Assembly: GCA_002494215.1 (NCBI GenBank)
Contig: DLBF01000030.1
Location: 1 to 25,189 of the forward strand
Direction of reading: 5' to 3'
DNA length: 25,189 nt
Origin: Prevotellaceae bacterium UBA7028
GTDB taxonomy: Bacteria > Bacteroidota > Bacteroidia > Bacteroidales > Bacteroidaceae
Shown: positions 8,237 to 15,567 of the stretch, piece by piece
Position numbering within the stretch: position 1 is the stretch's first letter
How the letters are laid out: each line of letters starts with the position of its first letter
The notes under the pieces: model-generated
What the model was told of the DNA's origin: nothing
Databases searched by the model: none
What the model saw: only the letters and a program-made list of their open reading frames with translations
Translations under genes and position numbers: made by a program

Positions 8237-8938
8237 TTAGAGAAAACTGGGTTGAATAATTTTCTTTTTAGGAGAAGATGCTTGAGTGAGTTTATCTTTC
8301 CGCGTTTTCTTTTTTTTATTTTTACGCTTCTTATGTGACTTATCAGCTTTCTTTGCCATATCCACACTTCTGCGCATCAACTCTAAGACAATCTTTTCCT
8401 CATCCTTTTCATCTATGCCATATATCTTAGCTACCAACTTGTCGTTAGCCTTATGAGCTTCAAGCAGCTCGCCTTTCATATAGTCGTACATGTCAGCCAA
8501 AGTGGAGCCCTCATCAAGTTTACGAGCTTCAAGAATCGCATCTGCCGTTTTTTCTATAGCAGCCTTCTGCTCATCCGACAAGTCCATCCATGGAAAATTA
8601 TTATAGACGACATCAGCAGAATAACGATTTCTTGTTTCTAGTCTTCCACATGTATATTTAACCCATGCCATATGGATTTTAGATTCAAGAATACCAAACA
8701 ACCATTTTAATGGTTCTGGTATTATTAAATTGGCGTTAGAGCTAATAATATCTGGCGAAACAATACCCATAGGAATGTAGTCACGATTTTCTGACGAATG
8801 ACTTGGCACGAGAATATAATCTGTTTCTGGCTGTCGCCTCTCCATAAAACGATGCATTTGTTTTGCATATAATTGGGTAGCCTCCTTTTTACTAGCTTGA
8901 CGAAATTTTTCTGTAGCTTTCAGTCTCTTCCACACCAT
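8237..8938 (-). CDS. MmeI-like restriction-methylation enzyme, C-terminal part (frameshifted)
   Basis: This frame continues the protein begun in the 753-codon frame upstream. It carries the second half of the target-recognition domain (VPSHSSENRDYIPMG, SPDIISSNA) and the family's C-terminal domain (LADMYDYMKGELLEAHKAND, then KIYGIDEKDEE). A lysine-rich tail follows and the end is QPSFL. It overlaps the upstream frame by 19 bp. The ATG at 8938 is probably not a native start: homology runs through it from codons SLP upstream, in the -1 frame. Without the first part it has no catalytic motifs. The RES gene follows 3 bp downstream. Confidence 0.82.
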   Translation of the reverse strand: MVWKRLKATEKFRQASKKEATQLYAKQMHRFMERRQPETDYILVPSHSSENRDYIPMGIVSPDIISSNANLIIPEPLKWLFGILESKIHMAWVKYTCGRLETRNRYSADVVYNNFPWMDLSDEQKAAIEKTADAILEARKLDEGSTLADMYDYMKGELLEAHKANDKLVAKIYGIDEKDEEKIVLELMRRSVDMAKKADKSHKKRKNKKKKTRKDKLTQASSPKKKIIQPSFL

Positions 8939-11181
8939 TGGAAGACTTTTAGGAGACTTGAAGAAGCATCGTCAGGAATCCAAAGGCAATATCTTGGAAG
9001 ATTATGAAGATACTCTTTGGCGCCTAAGCAAGGTTTTATAAACTGCATTGCCTCAGGTTCATTCTCAGCAAAATCTTTATAAGCGTCTTCGTCTATCAAA
9101 AGATTACCTCCATCAACAGGGATACTTCCCTTAACCATCTCAGGAACATGGCCCAATGCGTTAGAACGACTCTTGATGAAAAAATCCTCTGCTGGCATCA
9201 GATAACAGTTAATATGGGGAACCGACTTTGCTTCCTGTTCAGGATAATATATCTTACATGGAAGATTCTTGAAACAAGATTCTTTGCCCATTCCAATAAT
9301 GACACAGTGTACATGGGCCATCGAATCAGCTTTATTGAACCATTTGAACGATTTCCAGGCAAAGGTAATACAAAGCTTATAATGCCTCAACAACGGTTCC
9401 CACAGCAAAGCAACTTGCTCGCCTTGGGTTACACTGTTCGTGGAAACAAATGCAGTTTGAATGTTATTGTATCCTTGCATGAACTCAGCAGCTTTAGCAT
9501 ACCATGCACATGCAAAGTCTAAGTTACCATGCTTCTCCCATACTTTCTTACCATCATATTCAGCAGACATAGCAAAAGCTTTACTCTGTTTTTGTTCCTC
9601 GCTTTTACGCTGACTCCCCTGGAATGGGGGATTACCAATAATATAGACAGGTGTTTTTTTGTTTCGTTTTACAAGTTTAGACCAATCATACTTCAAGGCA
9701 TCAGCGCATTGAATATTATTATTATTTAATAATGGGAGAATTCTAATACCTTTTATCTTCTTACTAAGTTCATTCAACATCTGACATTCAGAAATCCACA
9801 TAGCTGTTTTTGCAACATTGACAGCAAAATCATCTATCTCAATACCATAAAATTGCGTCATCTGGACTTCACAGGGATCTATGTTCTCAAGGTACTGTTG
9901 CTTACCTCCGATGTCCATCAGTTCTCGTGCTTCCATATCAATTCGACGAAGAGACTTGAATGTTTCAGTAAGAAAGTTACCACTACCGCATGCAGGGTCA
10001 AGAATCCGAATATTTTTCATATCTAACCTTAATTCTTGGAGTGCATCGTCCCGAGTTTGTCGTTGTTCTCTGGTATCATGTGGCATATCTCTAATATTGC
10101 TCAGTCTATCTTTAAAACTATCCAGAAACAATGGATCAATGACCCGATGTATGTTCTCTACGGTAGTATAATGCATACCACCAGACTTTCTTACTTCATC
10201 ATCGACAGTACTTTCAAAGATACAGCCAAAGTTAGTTGGTGAGATTTTGTCCCATGTAAACTTCTCATCACTATCTGGCATTCCCAAATTTTCTGCCTCA
10301 TGCAAAAGCATGTCTCTAACGCTCTTAGGTATCTTTGGAGTTAAATAGTCTTTGTCATCTGCGAACAACCCTCCATTAACATATGGAAACTCCTTAATGA
10401 CTGCATCCGTAATGCTGGGACGTTTCTCTATGGGGGTGTTTAAAGCAATAAATAAATGGTCAAACTTTTCCTGTAGTTGACTTGCAGAATACGTCTCGAC
10501 AAACTTTCTGAATTGCCTATTATCAAAAAGGAAAGAATCATCAGCATAGAGGCAGAAAACAACCCTAACGCAGAATACATTGAGTGAATGAAGCAATTTC
10601 TTGTCAACTTTGTTATGCTTTTTAATTGCATCATACATCTTCCTGACAAAATCACTCGCTTTACCAGCAACGAGCTTTTCTTTTATCTCTTCATCTTCTA
10701 AGGATGAGGTATATGGTTCTATGAGTATCTTTAATTTTCGATAGTCTCTTTTGAGATTCTTTAGTTCTATTTCTATATGGGGAAAGCCCATCTTATTCAT
10801 GTCATAGATAAAGAACTGCTTAAAATTGCTCGTGATTATCCATCTAGCATGGTTATCAAATAAGACTTCATTATCGTATTCCTTAGCTTGTTGAAATGGA
10901 GTAAGCATTTCTTTCCCATGCTTGTATTTTTTATTTAAGTCAACATCTGCGCTCTTATGCTCAATTAGAACCCTAGAATTCTTAATAAAACCATCTGCAT
11001 AGTGCGTTGTAGTCAATTTCACTTGCTTTTCAAAAGAAATATAATGTTCTGCATCTTCTACGCCGAAGACCTTTCTAAGCAGCGCAATCCAAAATGGTTG
11101 TGCCTGTCCGCGTTCATAGCTAGCATTCGCCCAATCTTTTGAAAACCGTTCAGCGGCTTCAGACATTTCCTTTTCAGTCAT
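8920..11181 (-). CDS. MmeI-like type IIG restriction-methylation enzyme, N-terminal part
   Basis: Family domains are in order. An N-terminal PD-(D/E)xK-type nuclease has D63 with EHK at 74-76 in YADGFIKNSRVLIEHKS, followed by LTPFQQAKEYDN. A helical spacer precedes methyltransferase motif X-like HYTTVENI (337-344). Motif I is DPACGSGNF (395-403), a second motif is YGIEIDDFAV, and the catalytic NPPF is at 517-520, which indicates adenine-N6 methylation. The first half of the target-recognition domain is GSIPVDGG...RYCLWIPDDAS. Known MmeI-type enzymes cut at a fixed distance from an asymmetric site and modify one strand. The frame ends early at 8920: after LLK it reads VFQWCGRD and stops, while the -1 frame continues the homology. 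Restoring one A in the run at 8947-8950 gives a 981-aa protein, close to MmeI (919). Start ATG 11181. Confidence 0.85.
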   Translation of the reverse strand: MTEKEMSEAAERFSKDWANASYERGQAQPFWIALLRKVFGVEDAEHYISFEKQVKLTTTHYADGFIKNSRVLIEHKSADVDLNKKYKHGKEMLTPFQQAKEYDNEVLFDNHARWIITSNFKQFFIYDMNKMGFPHIEIELKNLKRDYRKLKILIEPYTSSLEDEEIKEKLVAGKASDFVRKMYDAIKKHNKVDKKLLHSLNVFCVRVVFCLYADDSFLFDNRQFRKFVETYSASQLQEKFDHLFIALNTPIEKRPSITDAVIKEFPYVNGGLFADDKDYLTPKIPKSVRDMLLHEAENLGMPDSDEKFTWDKISPTNFGCIFESTVDDEVRKSGGMHYTTVENIHRVIDPLFLDSFKDRLSNIRDMPHDTREQRQTRDDALQELRLDMKNIRILDPACGSGNFLTETFKSLRRIDMEARELMDIGGKQQYLENIDPCEVQMTQFYGIEIDDFAVNVAKTAMWISECQMLNELSKKIKGIRILPLLNNNNIQCADALKYDWSKLVKRNKKTPVYIIGNPPFQGSQRKSEEQKQSKAFAMSAEYDGKKVWEKHGNLDFACAWYAKAAEFMQGYNNIQTAFVSTNSVTQGEQVALLWEPLLRHYKLCITFAWKSFKWFNKADSMAHVHCVIIGMGKESCFKNLPCKIYYPEQEAKSVPHINCYLMPAEDFFIKSRSNALGHVPEMVKGSIPVDGGNLLIDEDAYKDFAENEPEAMQFIKPCLGAKEYLHNLPRYCLWIPDDASSSLLKVFQWCGRD

Positions 11182-11255
11182 AATCTTCTTTCTAATTTTA
11201 TATAGTTTCAGAAGTTTCCATTATCATTCTCGGCTGATACATATAGAGTATAATA

Positions 11256-11474
11256 TCATGCAATAAGTTTTCCAACCTCGTAGGTTCCTTGGCACTTTCT
11301 GGCAACAGAATTCGTTATGGAAGAAACATGTTCACAGCCATCAGCAATCCCAAGAGCTTTTTTGTACTGGGATATTCGTTGGTTGTTATAGTCGTATTCC
11401 TGTTCCGCATCCCATGTAATGGGAACCTTATAGCCCTTAAAGAGCTGGGATGATGAGTATGAAAATGACTCCAT
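11256..11474 (-). CDS. Small hypothetical protein at the head of the restriction cassette
   Basis: A 72-aa frame begins at the ATG at 11474 and ends at a TGA. It contains mixed polar sequence (MESFSYSSSQLFKGYKVP, then YNNQRISQYKKALG) and no membrane segment or recognisable domain. A good -7 element lies 38 bp upstream, which supports expression. The MmeI-like gene starts 74 bp downstream on the same strand with no promoter of its own that I can see, so this ORF is probably the first gene of the operon. It could be a control protein, an antitoxin for the RES protein or a chance frame; nothing in the sequence decides. Confidence 0.45.
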   Translation of the reverse strand: MESFSYSSSQLFKGYKVPITWDAEQEYDYNNQRISQYKKALGIADGCEHVSSITNSVARKCQGTYEVGKLIA

Positions 11475-11511
11475 ATTCTTTGTTTGCCTTATTTCCGTAT
11501 TATATCGCCTA

Positions 11512-11519
11512 CAAATTTA
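11512..11519 (-). promoter_or_regulatory. -7 element for the restriction cassette
   Basis: TAAATTTG on the minus strand is an exact TAnnTTTG match, 38 bp upstream of the ATG at 11474. A GTTTTA stretch near the -33 distance is a weak match. Confidence 0.5.
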
Positions 11520-11556
11520 CATTTTTTCTTTGAGAATAAAACCTTCCATCAATAAA

Positions 11557-11594
11557 AAAAAACATAATATAATAGAAAAAACATTATATAATAG
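11557..11594 (+). repeat. Tandem duplication of a 19-bp AT-rich unit
   Basis: Two abutting copies, 11557-11575 and 11576-11594, of aaaaaacatWatataatag differ at one base. They lie just upstream of the cassette promoter. Confidence 0.8.
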
Positions 11595-11885
11595 AAAATC
11601 TCCAAAACTTAGTCTTGTGAAGCCACATCAGGGTTTGTCAGAGCGTCACCAACGTCGTGCGCTTGATGTTACATTGGCCTGTAAGTTGACACATGCATAC
11701 GGGAAATATCATGTCGATGCATGAGGTGGTTGAGGCTTATCATCGAATAAAAATTACCCTAAATTTTGAGAATTTCGGGGAAAACAGATAAATAAATTTT
11801 GAGGAAACTGGAAAAATAGCATGAGATGTAAAATAGAGTTTAGCATCTATACACACAAAAGAATTCCCACGTCAGTTTGTTGTCA

Positions 11886-12065
11886 TCACTGATACAATAG
11901 ACCTCCTTGTTTCTCAAACAGTTTCCAGAACTCTATTGCATTCACAAAATGGAACTGGCGCCTTCCTGCAAACAGACGTTTCTGATGGTTATATTGGGTA
12001 GAAACAATCAAACAAGAGACAAAAACTCTGCTGGCGTTATGACACGAGGTGATGTGGGATAATGC
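11886..12065 (-). pseudogene. Possible C-terminal coding remnant
   Basis: A minus-strand frame without a start codon, ending in TGA at 11886-11888, reads like real protein toward its end: QYNHQKRLFAGRR, then FVNAIEFWKLFEKQ and GGLLYQ before the stop. The family is not recognised. It may be the tail of a gene lost when the island formed, or chance. Confidence 0.25.
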
Positions 12066-12247
12066 TTAGTAGCACATAATCGGCAATAAGATTCATCTCC
12101 AAGCCTATTGACAACAGAGTAAACCTCAAATAGTCGAGAACAAAAAGGCTGACAACAGAGAGCAGTCGAGGTTTAATAACCAGTCAACTCTATCCAGTCG
12201 TAAGACAGAAAACTGACAACCTAAATCAGCGAACTACAGCGAGCTTC

Positions 12248-12333
12248 AGTACTCTTGCCAGAGTACTCGAGTACTTCAACTAGAGTACTGGAGTACTTTA
12301 ACCGGAGTACTGGAGTACTCCTTAGGAAGTACT
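12248..12333 (+). repeat. Array of eight AGTACT palindromes with alternating 14/8-bp steps
   Basis: AGTACT occurs at 12248, 12262, 12270, 12284, 12292, 12306, 12314 and 12328, with start-to-start steps of 14, 8, 14, 8, 14, 8, 14. This gives a 22-bp period. The 8-bp pairs form AGTACTSGAGTACT, one of which is a perfect 14-bp palindrome (12262-12275). Bases between the pairs vary, so the palindromes themselves are what is conserved. Confidence 0.93.
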
Positions 12334-12511
12334 GGCGCCATCAAGAAGAGACAATAAAAAGATACGCGGAAAAGTGATTATGGACTAAAAAGAGTTGACT
12401 TTCAAGAAAAGACATACTTACTCAACAACAGGGACTGAAAGCCGTTGGTTATCGAGCGGAAAGGACATGAGACGCGGTTTTGAGACCTCACAGAAACCTC
12501 ATAGAAACCTC
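12334..12511 (+). other. Short spacer after the AGTACT array
   Basis: About 180 bp lie between the palindrome array and the Fic gene's stop. I see no gene, promoter or convincing terminator in it. Confidence 0.5.
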
Positions 12512-13579
12512 CTATTTAAGAGTCTGGAGTATTTGCCAACGACCACCTTTGTCAGGACCTACATGACGCAGGTAACCTAAAGTTTGCAAAGTGGCAAGAT
12601 CACGCCGGATTGTACGGGCATCAACGCTCAATTTGGCTGCCAAAGAGGAAGAGGTTTCTAGGACATTTTCTAGGACATCATCTAGGACATTGTGTTTCCC
12701 TGTCACAACCAACAATTTCATGATTTTCTCCTGACGTCCAGTAAGTTGCACAGATTTTGGATTTGACTTTTCTAGGACATCTCCCTCTGACATCGACTTC
12801 AAATATTGGTCAATATCATGCTGAAGATGTTGGCAATGATGACGGGCCATACAATTGAGGAAGATGTTGAGGTCTTCTTTTTCTCTAGAATCAATCAAAG
12901 ATTGAATATATTCTGCCTTGTCTTCTTTGAGCACTTTGGTGGGTAAAACATCAAACTCCCATTGTAATAGGTTCATCAGCAAACGGCAGGTACGTCCGTT
13001 TCCGTCAGCCCACGGGTGAATGGTCACCAGTTCGAAGTGCGCCCAGAAACTCAAATCATAAACTGCAGCAATGTCTGTTGGGTCAATAGTTTTGCGTCTA
13101 TAGTTCAACTCTTCACAGAAGGCTTCAAGGCGAGCAGGTACCTTAAGATATGACATATACGACTTTCCACCAAGTCCGGCAGTCACGTTCAATTTGCGTA
13201 ACTCGCCTTTGGCAGCAGAGAAAGAACCACCCATCGCATTATATTCTGTGCCAGTGGTAGCCATTACCTTTGAAGCCAGAAGAATAAGCCAATCAACAGT
13301 AACAGGTTGGTGCTGCTTTATCCATTCTCTTCCATAATCATAAGCCACTTTCAGGTCCAGATTCATCTTCTGTTCCGTCAGGGTGCGCTTGCTGCTGGTG
13401 ATGCCTTCATCGAACAACAACTGTGCCTCAACTTCCGTCACCGTAGAGCCCTCAATAGCTGTGGAGTGCGTAATAATGGAGTAAAGATAAAACTTATCGA
13501 AGTCTATCTGGCCAGATATCCCCAACGCCTTGTGCCGTTGGAGTAATCGCAACAATATGTCTCTATTCTCTTGCGTCAT
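12512..13579 (-). CDS. Fic-domain protein with C-terminal winged helix
   Basis: Fic enzymes transfer AMP or related groups from nucleotides to hydroxyl side chains of target proteins. This 355-aa protein has the catalytic motif HPWADGNGR (residues 188-196). It also has an N-terminal inhibitory motif STAIEG (39-44), with E43 the predicted autoinhibitory glutamate, so it belongs to the self-inhibited class. The last 70 residues look like a winged-helix DNA-binding domain (LSVDARTIRRDLATLQTLGYL), common in Bacteroidales Fic proteins. The linker before it is coded by 12-bp repeats. The ATG at 13579 is chosen; the frame opens at a TTG at 13600, inside the -7 box. The gene is transcribed away from fmt. 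It may be part of the accessory region or a separate locus; target unknown. Confidence 0.9.
   Translation of the reverse strand: MTQENRDILLRLLQRHKALGISGQIDFDKFYLYSIITHSTAIEGSTVTEVEAQLLFDEGITSSKRTLTEQKMNLDLKVAYDYGREWIKQHQPVTVDWLILLASKVMATTGTEYNAMGGSFSAAKGELRKLNVTAGLGGKSYMSYLKVPARLEAFCEELNYRRKTIDPTDIAAVYDLSFWAHFELVTIHPWADGNGRTCRLLMNLLQWEFDVLPTKVLKEDKAEYIQSLIDSREKEDLNIFLNCMARHHCQHLQHDIDQYLKSMSEGDVLEKSNPKSVQLTGRQEKIMKLLVVTGKHNVLDDVLENVLETSSSLAAKLSVDARTIRRDLATLQTLGYLRHVGPDKGGRWQILQTLK
12657..12690 (-). repeat. 12-bp in-frame repeats in the Fic linker
   Basis: TCTAGGACAT on the plus strand occurs at 12657, 12669 and 12681, exactly 12 bp apart, and once more at 12771. Read on the minus strand they code the VLDD-VLEN-VLET segment, so gain or loss of a unit changes the linker by four residues without a frameshift. 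Confidence 0.8.
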
Positions 13580-13597
13580 TGCCGTATAATTGCTTGG

Positions 13598-13628
13598 CAA
13601 AGGTACACATTATTTCAGCAAACACAAA
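13598..13628 (-). promoter_or_regulatory. Promoter of the Fic gene
   Basis: On the minus strand TTTG (13628-13625), 19 bp and TACCTTTG (13605-13598) match the Bacteroidetes promoter. It ends 18 bp before the ATG at 13579. Confidence 0.65.
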
Positions 13629-13647
13629 AAGTTTGAGAATTAGTTTG

Positions 13648-13655
13648 TATCTTTG
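13648..13655 (+). promoter_or_regulatory. -7 element of fmt
   Basis: TATCTTTG matches TAnnTTTG and lies 21 bp upstream of the fmt ATG at 13677. A TTTG at 13632-13635 is too close to be a normal -33 box. Confidence 0.5.
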
Positions 13656-13676
13656 CACTACAAAAACAAAAAGACG

Positions 13677-14648
13677 ATGCAGAAAGACCTGAGAATTGTG
13701 TTTATGGGAACGCCTGACTTTGCCGTTCCTACGTTAGCCAACTTGGTTGATAACGGATATAATGTGGTGGGAGTTGTTACTATGCCTGACAAAGCCATAG
13801 GAAGACACCACGATGTGCTGCAATCAAGTCCCGTTAAACAATATGCCGTTGCACACAACATCCCTGTCCTTCAGCCAGAGAAACTGAAAGACGAGGCATT
13901 CCTGGAAGCCCTGAGAGAGTGGAAGGCTGATTTGCAAATTGTTGTTGCCTTCAGGATGCTGCCTCAGGTAGTATGGGGCATGCCACGCTTGGGCACCTTC
14001 AACCTGCACGCCGCCCTGCTACCTCAATACCGAGGTGCCGCCCCCATCAACTGGGCCATCATAAACGGCGATAAGGAGACGGGCATCACCACCTTCTTCC
14101 TGGACGAAGACATAGACACTGGCAGAATTATCCTGCAGGAACGTATGCCTATAGGCGATGACGACTGCCTGGAGGATATCCACGACCGTATGATGATTCA
14201 GGGAGCCGCCTTGGTTCAGAAGACAGTTGACCTGATAGCCGAAGGAAAAGCCGAAGCAACAGACCAGACACAGTTCATGACAGACGAGCCCCTACGTCCT
14301 GCACCCAAGATTTTTAAGGAAACATGCGAGATAGAATGGACAAGCGTAGAGCAGGTTCACAACTTTGTAAGAGGCCTGAGTCCCTACCCTGCCGCATGGA
14401 CAACATTGTGCACACAAGACGGGAAGGAAGTGGTAATGAAGGTCTTCAGAACAAAAAAGGAAGCAGCATCACTTAACATAGCAGAGCCCGCCTTGCAGAC
14501 CGATGGAAAGACCTATCTTCGTGTAGCATTACCTGACGGCTATCTATACCTGACGGAGGTGCAGATTTCGGGTAAGAAACGTATGAGCATTGCAGATTTT
14601 TTGCGTGGCGCACATACAGAAGGATGGACACTATGTATAAAAAAATGA
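13677..14648 (+). CDS. fmt: Methionyl-tRNA formyltransferase
   Basis: Fmt transfers a formyl group from 10-formyltetrahydrofolate to the initiator Met-tRNA in the cytosol. The 323-aa protein has the expected length. It opens with LRIVFMGTPDFAVP. The active-site region NLHAALLPQYRGAAPINWAI is followed by TGITTFFLDEDIDTG, which supplies the Asn, His and Asp of the formyltransferase fold. The C-terminal OB-like tRNA-binding domain covers roughly residues 205-320. The start is ATG 13677; the frame opens at TTG 13653, inside the -7 box. An ECF sigma factor gene follows after 122 bp with its own promoter, and the Fic gene diverges upstream. Confidence 0.96.
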   Translation: MQKDLRIVFMGTPDFAVPTLANLVDNGYNVVGVVTMPDKAIGRHHDVLQSSPVKQYAVAHNIPVLQPEKLKDEAFLEALREWKADLQIVVAFRMLPQVVWGMPRLGTFNLHAALLPQYRGAAPINWAIINGDKETGITTFFLDEDIDTGRIILQERMPIGDDDCLEDIHDRMMIQGAALVQKTVDLIAEGKAEATDQTQFMTDEPLRPAPKIFKETCEIEWTSVEQVHNFVRGLSPYPAAWTTLCTQDGKEVVMKVFRTKKEAASLNIAEPALQTDGKTYLRVALPDGYLYLTEVQISGKKRMSIADFLRGAHTEGWTLCIKK

Positions 14649-14655
14649 CAAAAAA

Positions 14656-14697
14656 TTTGGCAAATTGCTCAAAAAGTGTTTCCTTTGCATTTGCAAA
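14656..14697 (+). promoter_or_regulatory. Promoter of the ECF sigma factor gene, with two inverted repeats
   Basis: TTTG (14656-14659), 20 bp and TTCCTTTG (14680-14687) form a near-consensus Bacteroidetes promoter. The -33 box lies in the inverted repeat AATTTG-G-CAAATT (14654-14666). The -7 box runs into the palindrome TTTGCA-TT-TGCAAA (14684-14697). Confidence 0.5.
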
Positions 14698-14770
14698 CAC
14701 AAAAATAAACCGTTAAAACGAACATTGCCTATAGAGAAAACATTACACAGAAACTATTAAAACAAGCGTA

Positions 14771-15361
14771 ATGATGAATCTAAGTACAAGTACCGACTAT
14801 GAGTTGGTAGAATTGTATGAGAACGGTAATGACAAGGCTTTTGACGAGATATTACAGCGTCATCAGAATTATGTATATTCCTATATTCTCTTTCTTGTAA
14901 AGGAAGAGGATGTGGCTGATGATATCTTCCAGGAAACTTTCACACGTGCCATCATAGCCATCCGCAGCCACAGGTATCAGACTACCGGCAAGTTCAGCGC
15001 ATGGCTCATTCGCATAGCGCATAATCTGATTGTTGATTCTACGCGCGAAACAGAAACGGGCAAGATAATTTTCCAGGAAAAGTTTTCGTCGAACATCCTC
15101 AACGATATTCGTCTGAGCGAAGGCGCCATAGAAGGCAACATCATGGAAGAGCAGAAAGCCGACCAGATACGTAAGATGCTGGACTACCTGCCCGAAGTTC
15201 AGCGCGAAGTTATCATTATGCGATTTTATGAAGATCTGAGCTTTAAGGAGATTGCAGAAAAGACTGGCGTTAGCATCAATACCTCCTTGGGCCGCATGAG
15301 ATACGCACTTATCAACCTCAGAAAACTCATCCAGCAGCATAATGTAGCATTGGTTGGATAA
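14771..15361 (+). CDS. ECF RNA polymerase sigma factor (RpoE type)
   Basis: A 196-aa sigma-70 family protein of the ECF group. Region 2 (about residues 25-95) has the helix with VADDIFQETFTRA and the -10-binding segment GKFSAWLIRIAHNLIVD. Region 4 (about 135-190) has LPEVQREVIIMRFYEDLSFKEIAEKTGVSINTSLGRMRYAL, shown here only as its position and the LSFKEIAE helix-turn-helix. No anti-sigma gene is adjacent, so regulation is probably by expression or by a factor elsewhere. This sigma is widely conserved in Bacteroidales. Two start codons stand in tandem (14771 and 14774); either is possible. A weak stem-loop follows the stop. Confidence 0.93.
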   Translation: MMNLSTSTDYELVELYENGNDKAFDEILQRHQNYVYSYILFLVKEEDVADDIFQETFTRAIIAIRSHRYQTTGKFSAWLIRIAHNLIVDSTRETETGKIIFQEKFSSNILNDIRLSEGAIEGNIMEEQKADQIRKMLDYLPEVQREVIIMRFYEDLSFKEIAEKTGVSINTSLGRMRYALINLRKLIQQHNVALVG

Positions 15362-15387
15362 AAATATTGCCTTTCACACAATATTTT
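15361..15387 (+). terminator. AT-rich stem-loop after the sigma factor gene
   Basis: AAAATATTG (15361-15369) and CAATATTTT (15379-15387) are perfect complements around a 9-base loop. The stem is AT-rich and has no long T-run after it, so termination may be weak. Confidence 0.35.
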
Positions 15388-15449
15388 GCCAACGAGGTAC
15401 GTTTTATTTGTAAAGACAGTAAGCAAATAAAATATACCAAATTGTGCCT

Positions 15450-15566
15450 ATGGAACAAGTTTTACCCCTCCCTTACATTCAACCAAGCGCTGCCGTTTTA
15501 GCACGCATCCGCCAGTTTGCGAGATCTTATCGCCCTCAGTTTCTAACAAACATAAAGGTCTGCTGA
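15450..15566 (+). CDS. Small basic protein of 38 residues upstream of rpe
   Basis: An ATG at 15450 opens 38 codons beginning MEQVLPLPYIQPSAAV and continuing LARIRQFARSYRPQF, ending in TGA one base before the rpe start. It is arginine-rich and amphipathic, with no signal peptide. Codon use looks like the neighbouring genes, and the frame fills an otherwise empty gap between the sigma factor gene and rpe. The 1-bp spacing to rpe suggests translational coupling or a leader role. I do not recognise a named family. The chief doubt is its length. Confidence 0.55.
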   Translation: MEQVLPLPYIQPSAAVLARIRQFARSYRPQFLTNIKVC

Positions 15567-15567
15567 C

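Larger units (their letters stand above)
11520..12247 (+). other. Gene-poor stretch upstream of the restriction cassette
   Basis: No gene is convincing. Besides the 19-bp tandem copy it contains a possible decayed coding end on the minus strand (11886-12065). Short repeats are also present: TGACAACAGAG at 12109-12119 and 12150-12160, AGTCGAG at 12132-12138 and 12164-12170, and the inverted pair AAACCTC (12121-12127) with GAGGTTT (12168-12174). It runs into the AGTACT array. Confidence 0.5.

Noticed and set aside
8237..8938. A separate gene starting at ATG 8938
   Set aside because: Homology to the MmeI family continues upstream of this ATG in the same frame, so it is the second half of one split gene.
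11530..11724. 64-codon plus-strand frame upstream of the cassette
   Set aside because: It starts inside low-complexity A-rich DNA with the 19-bp duplication and has no recognisable domain.
12248..12333. AGTACT array as a CRISPR array
   Set aside because: Repeats are 6 bp with 2- and 8-bp gaps; there are no unique spacers of 30 bp or so, and no cas genes are in the window.
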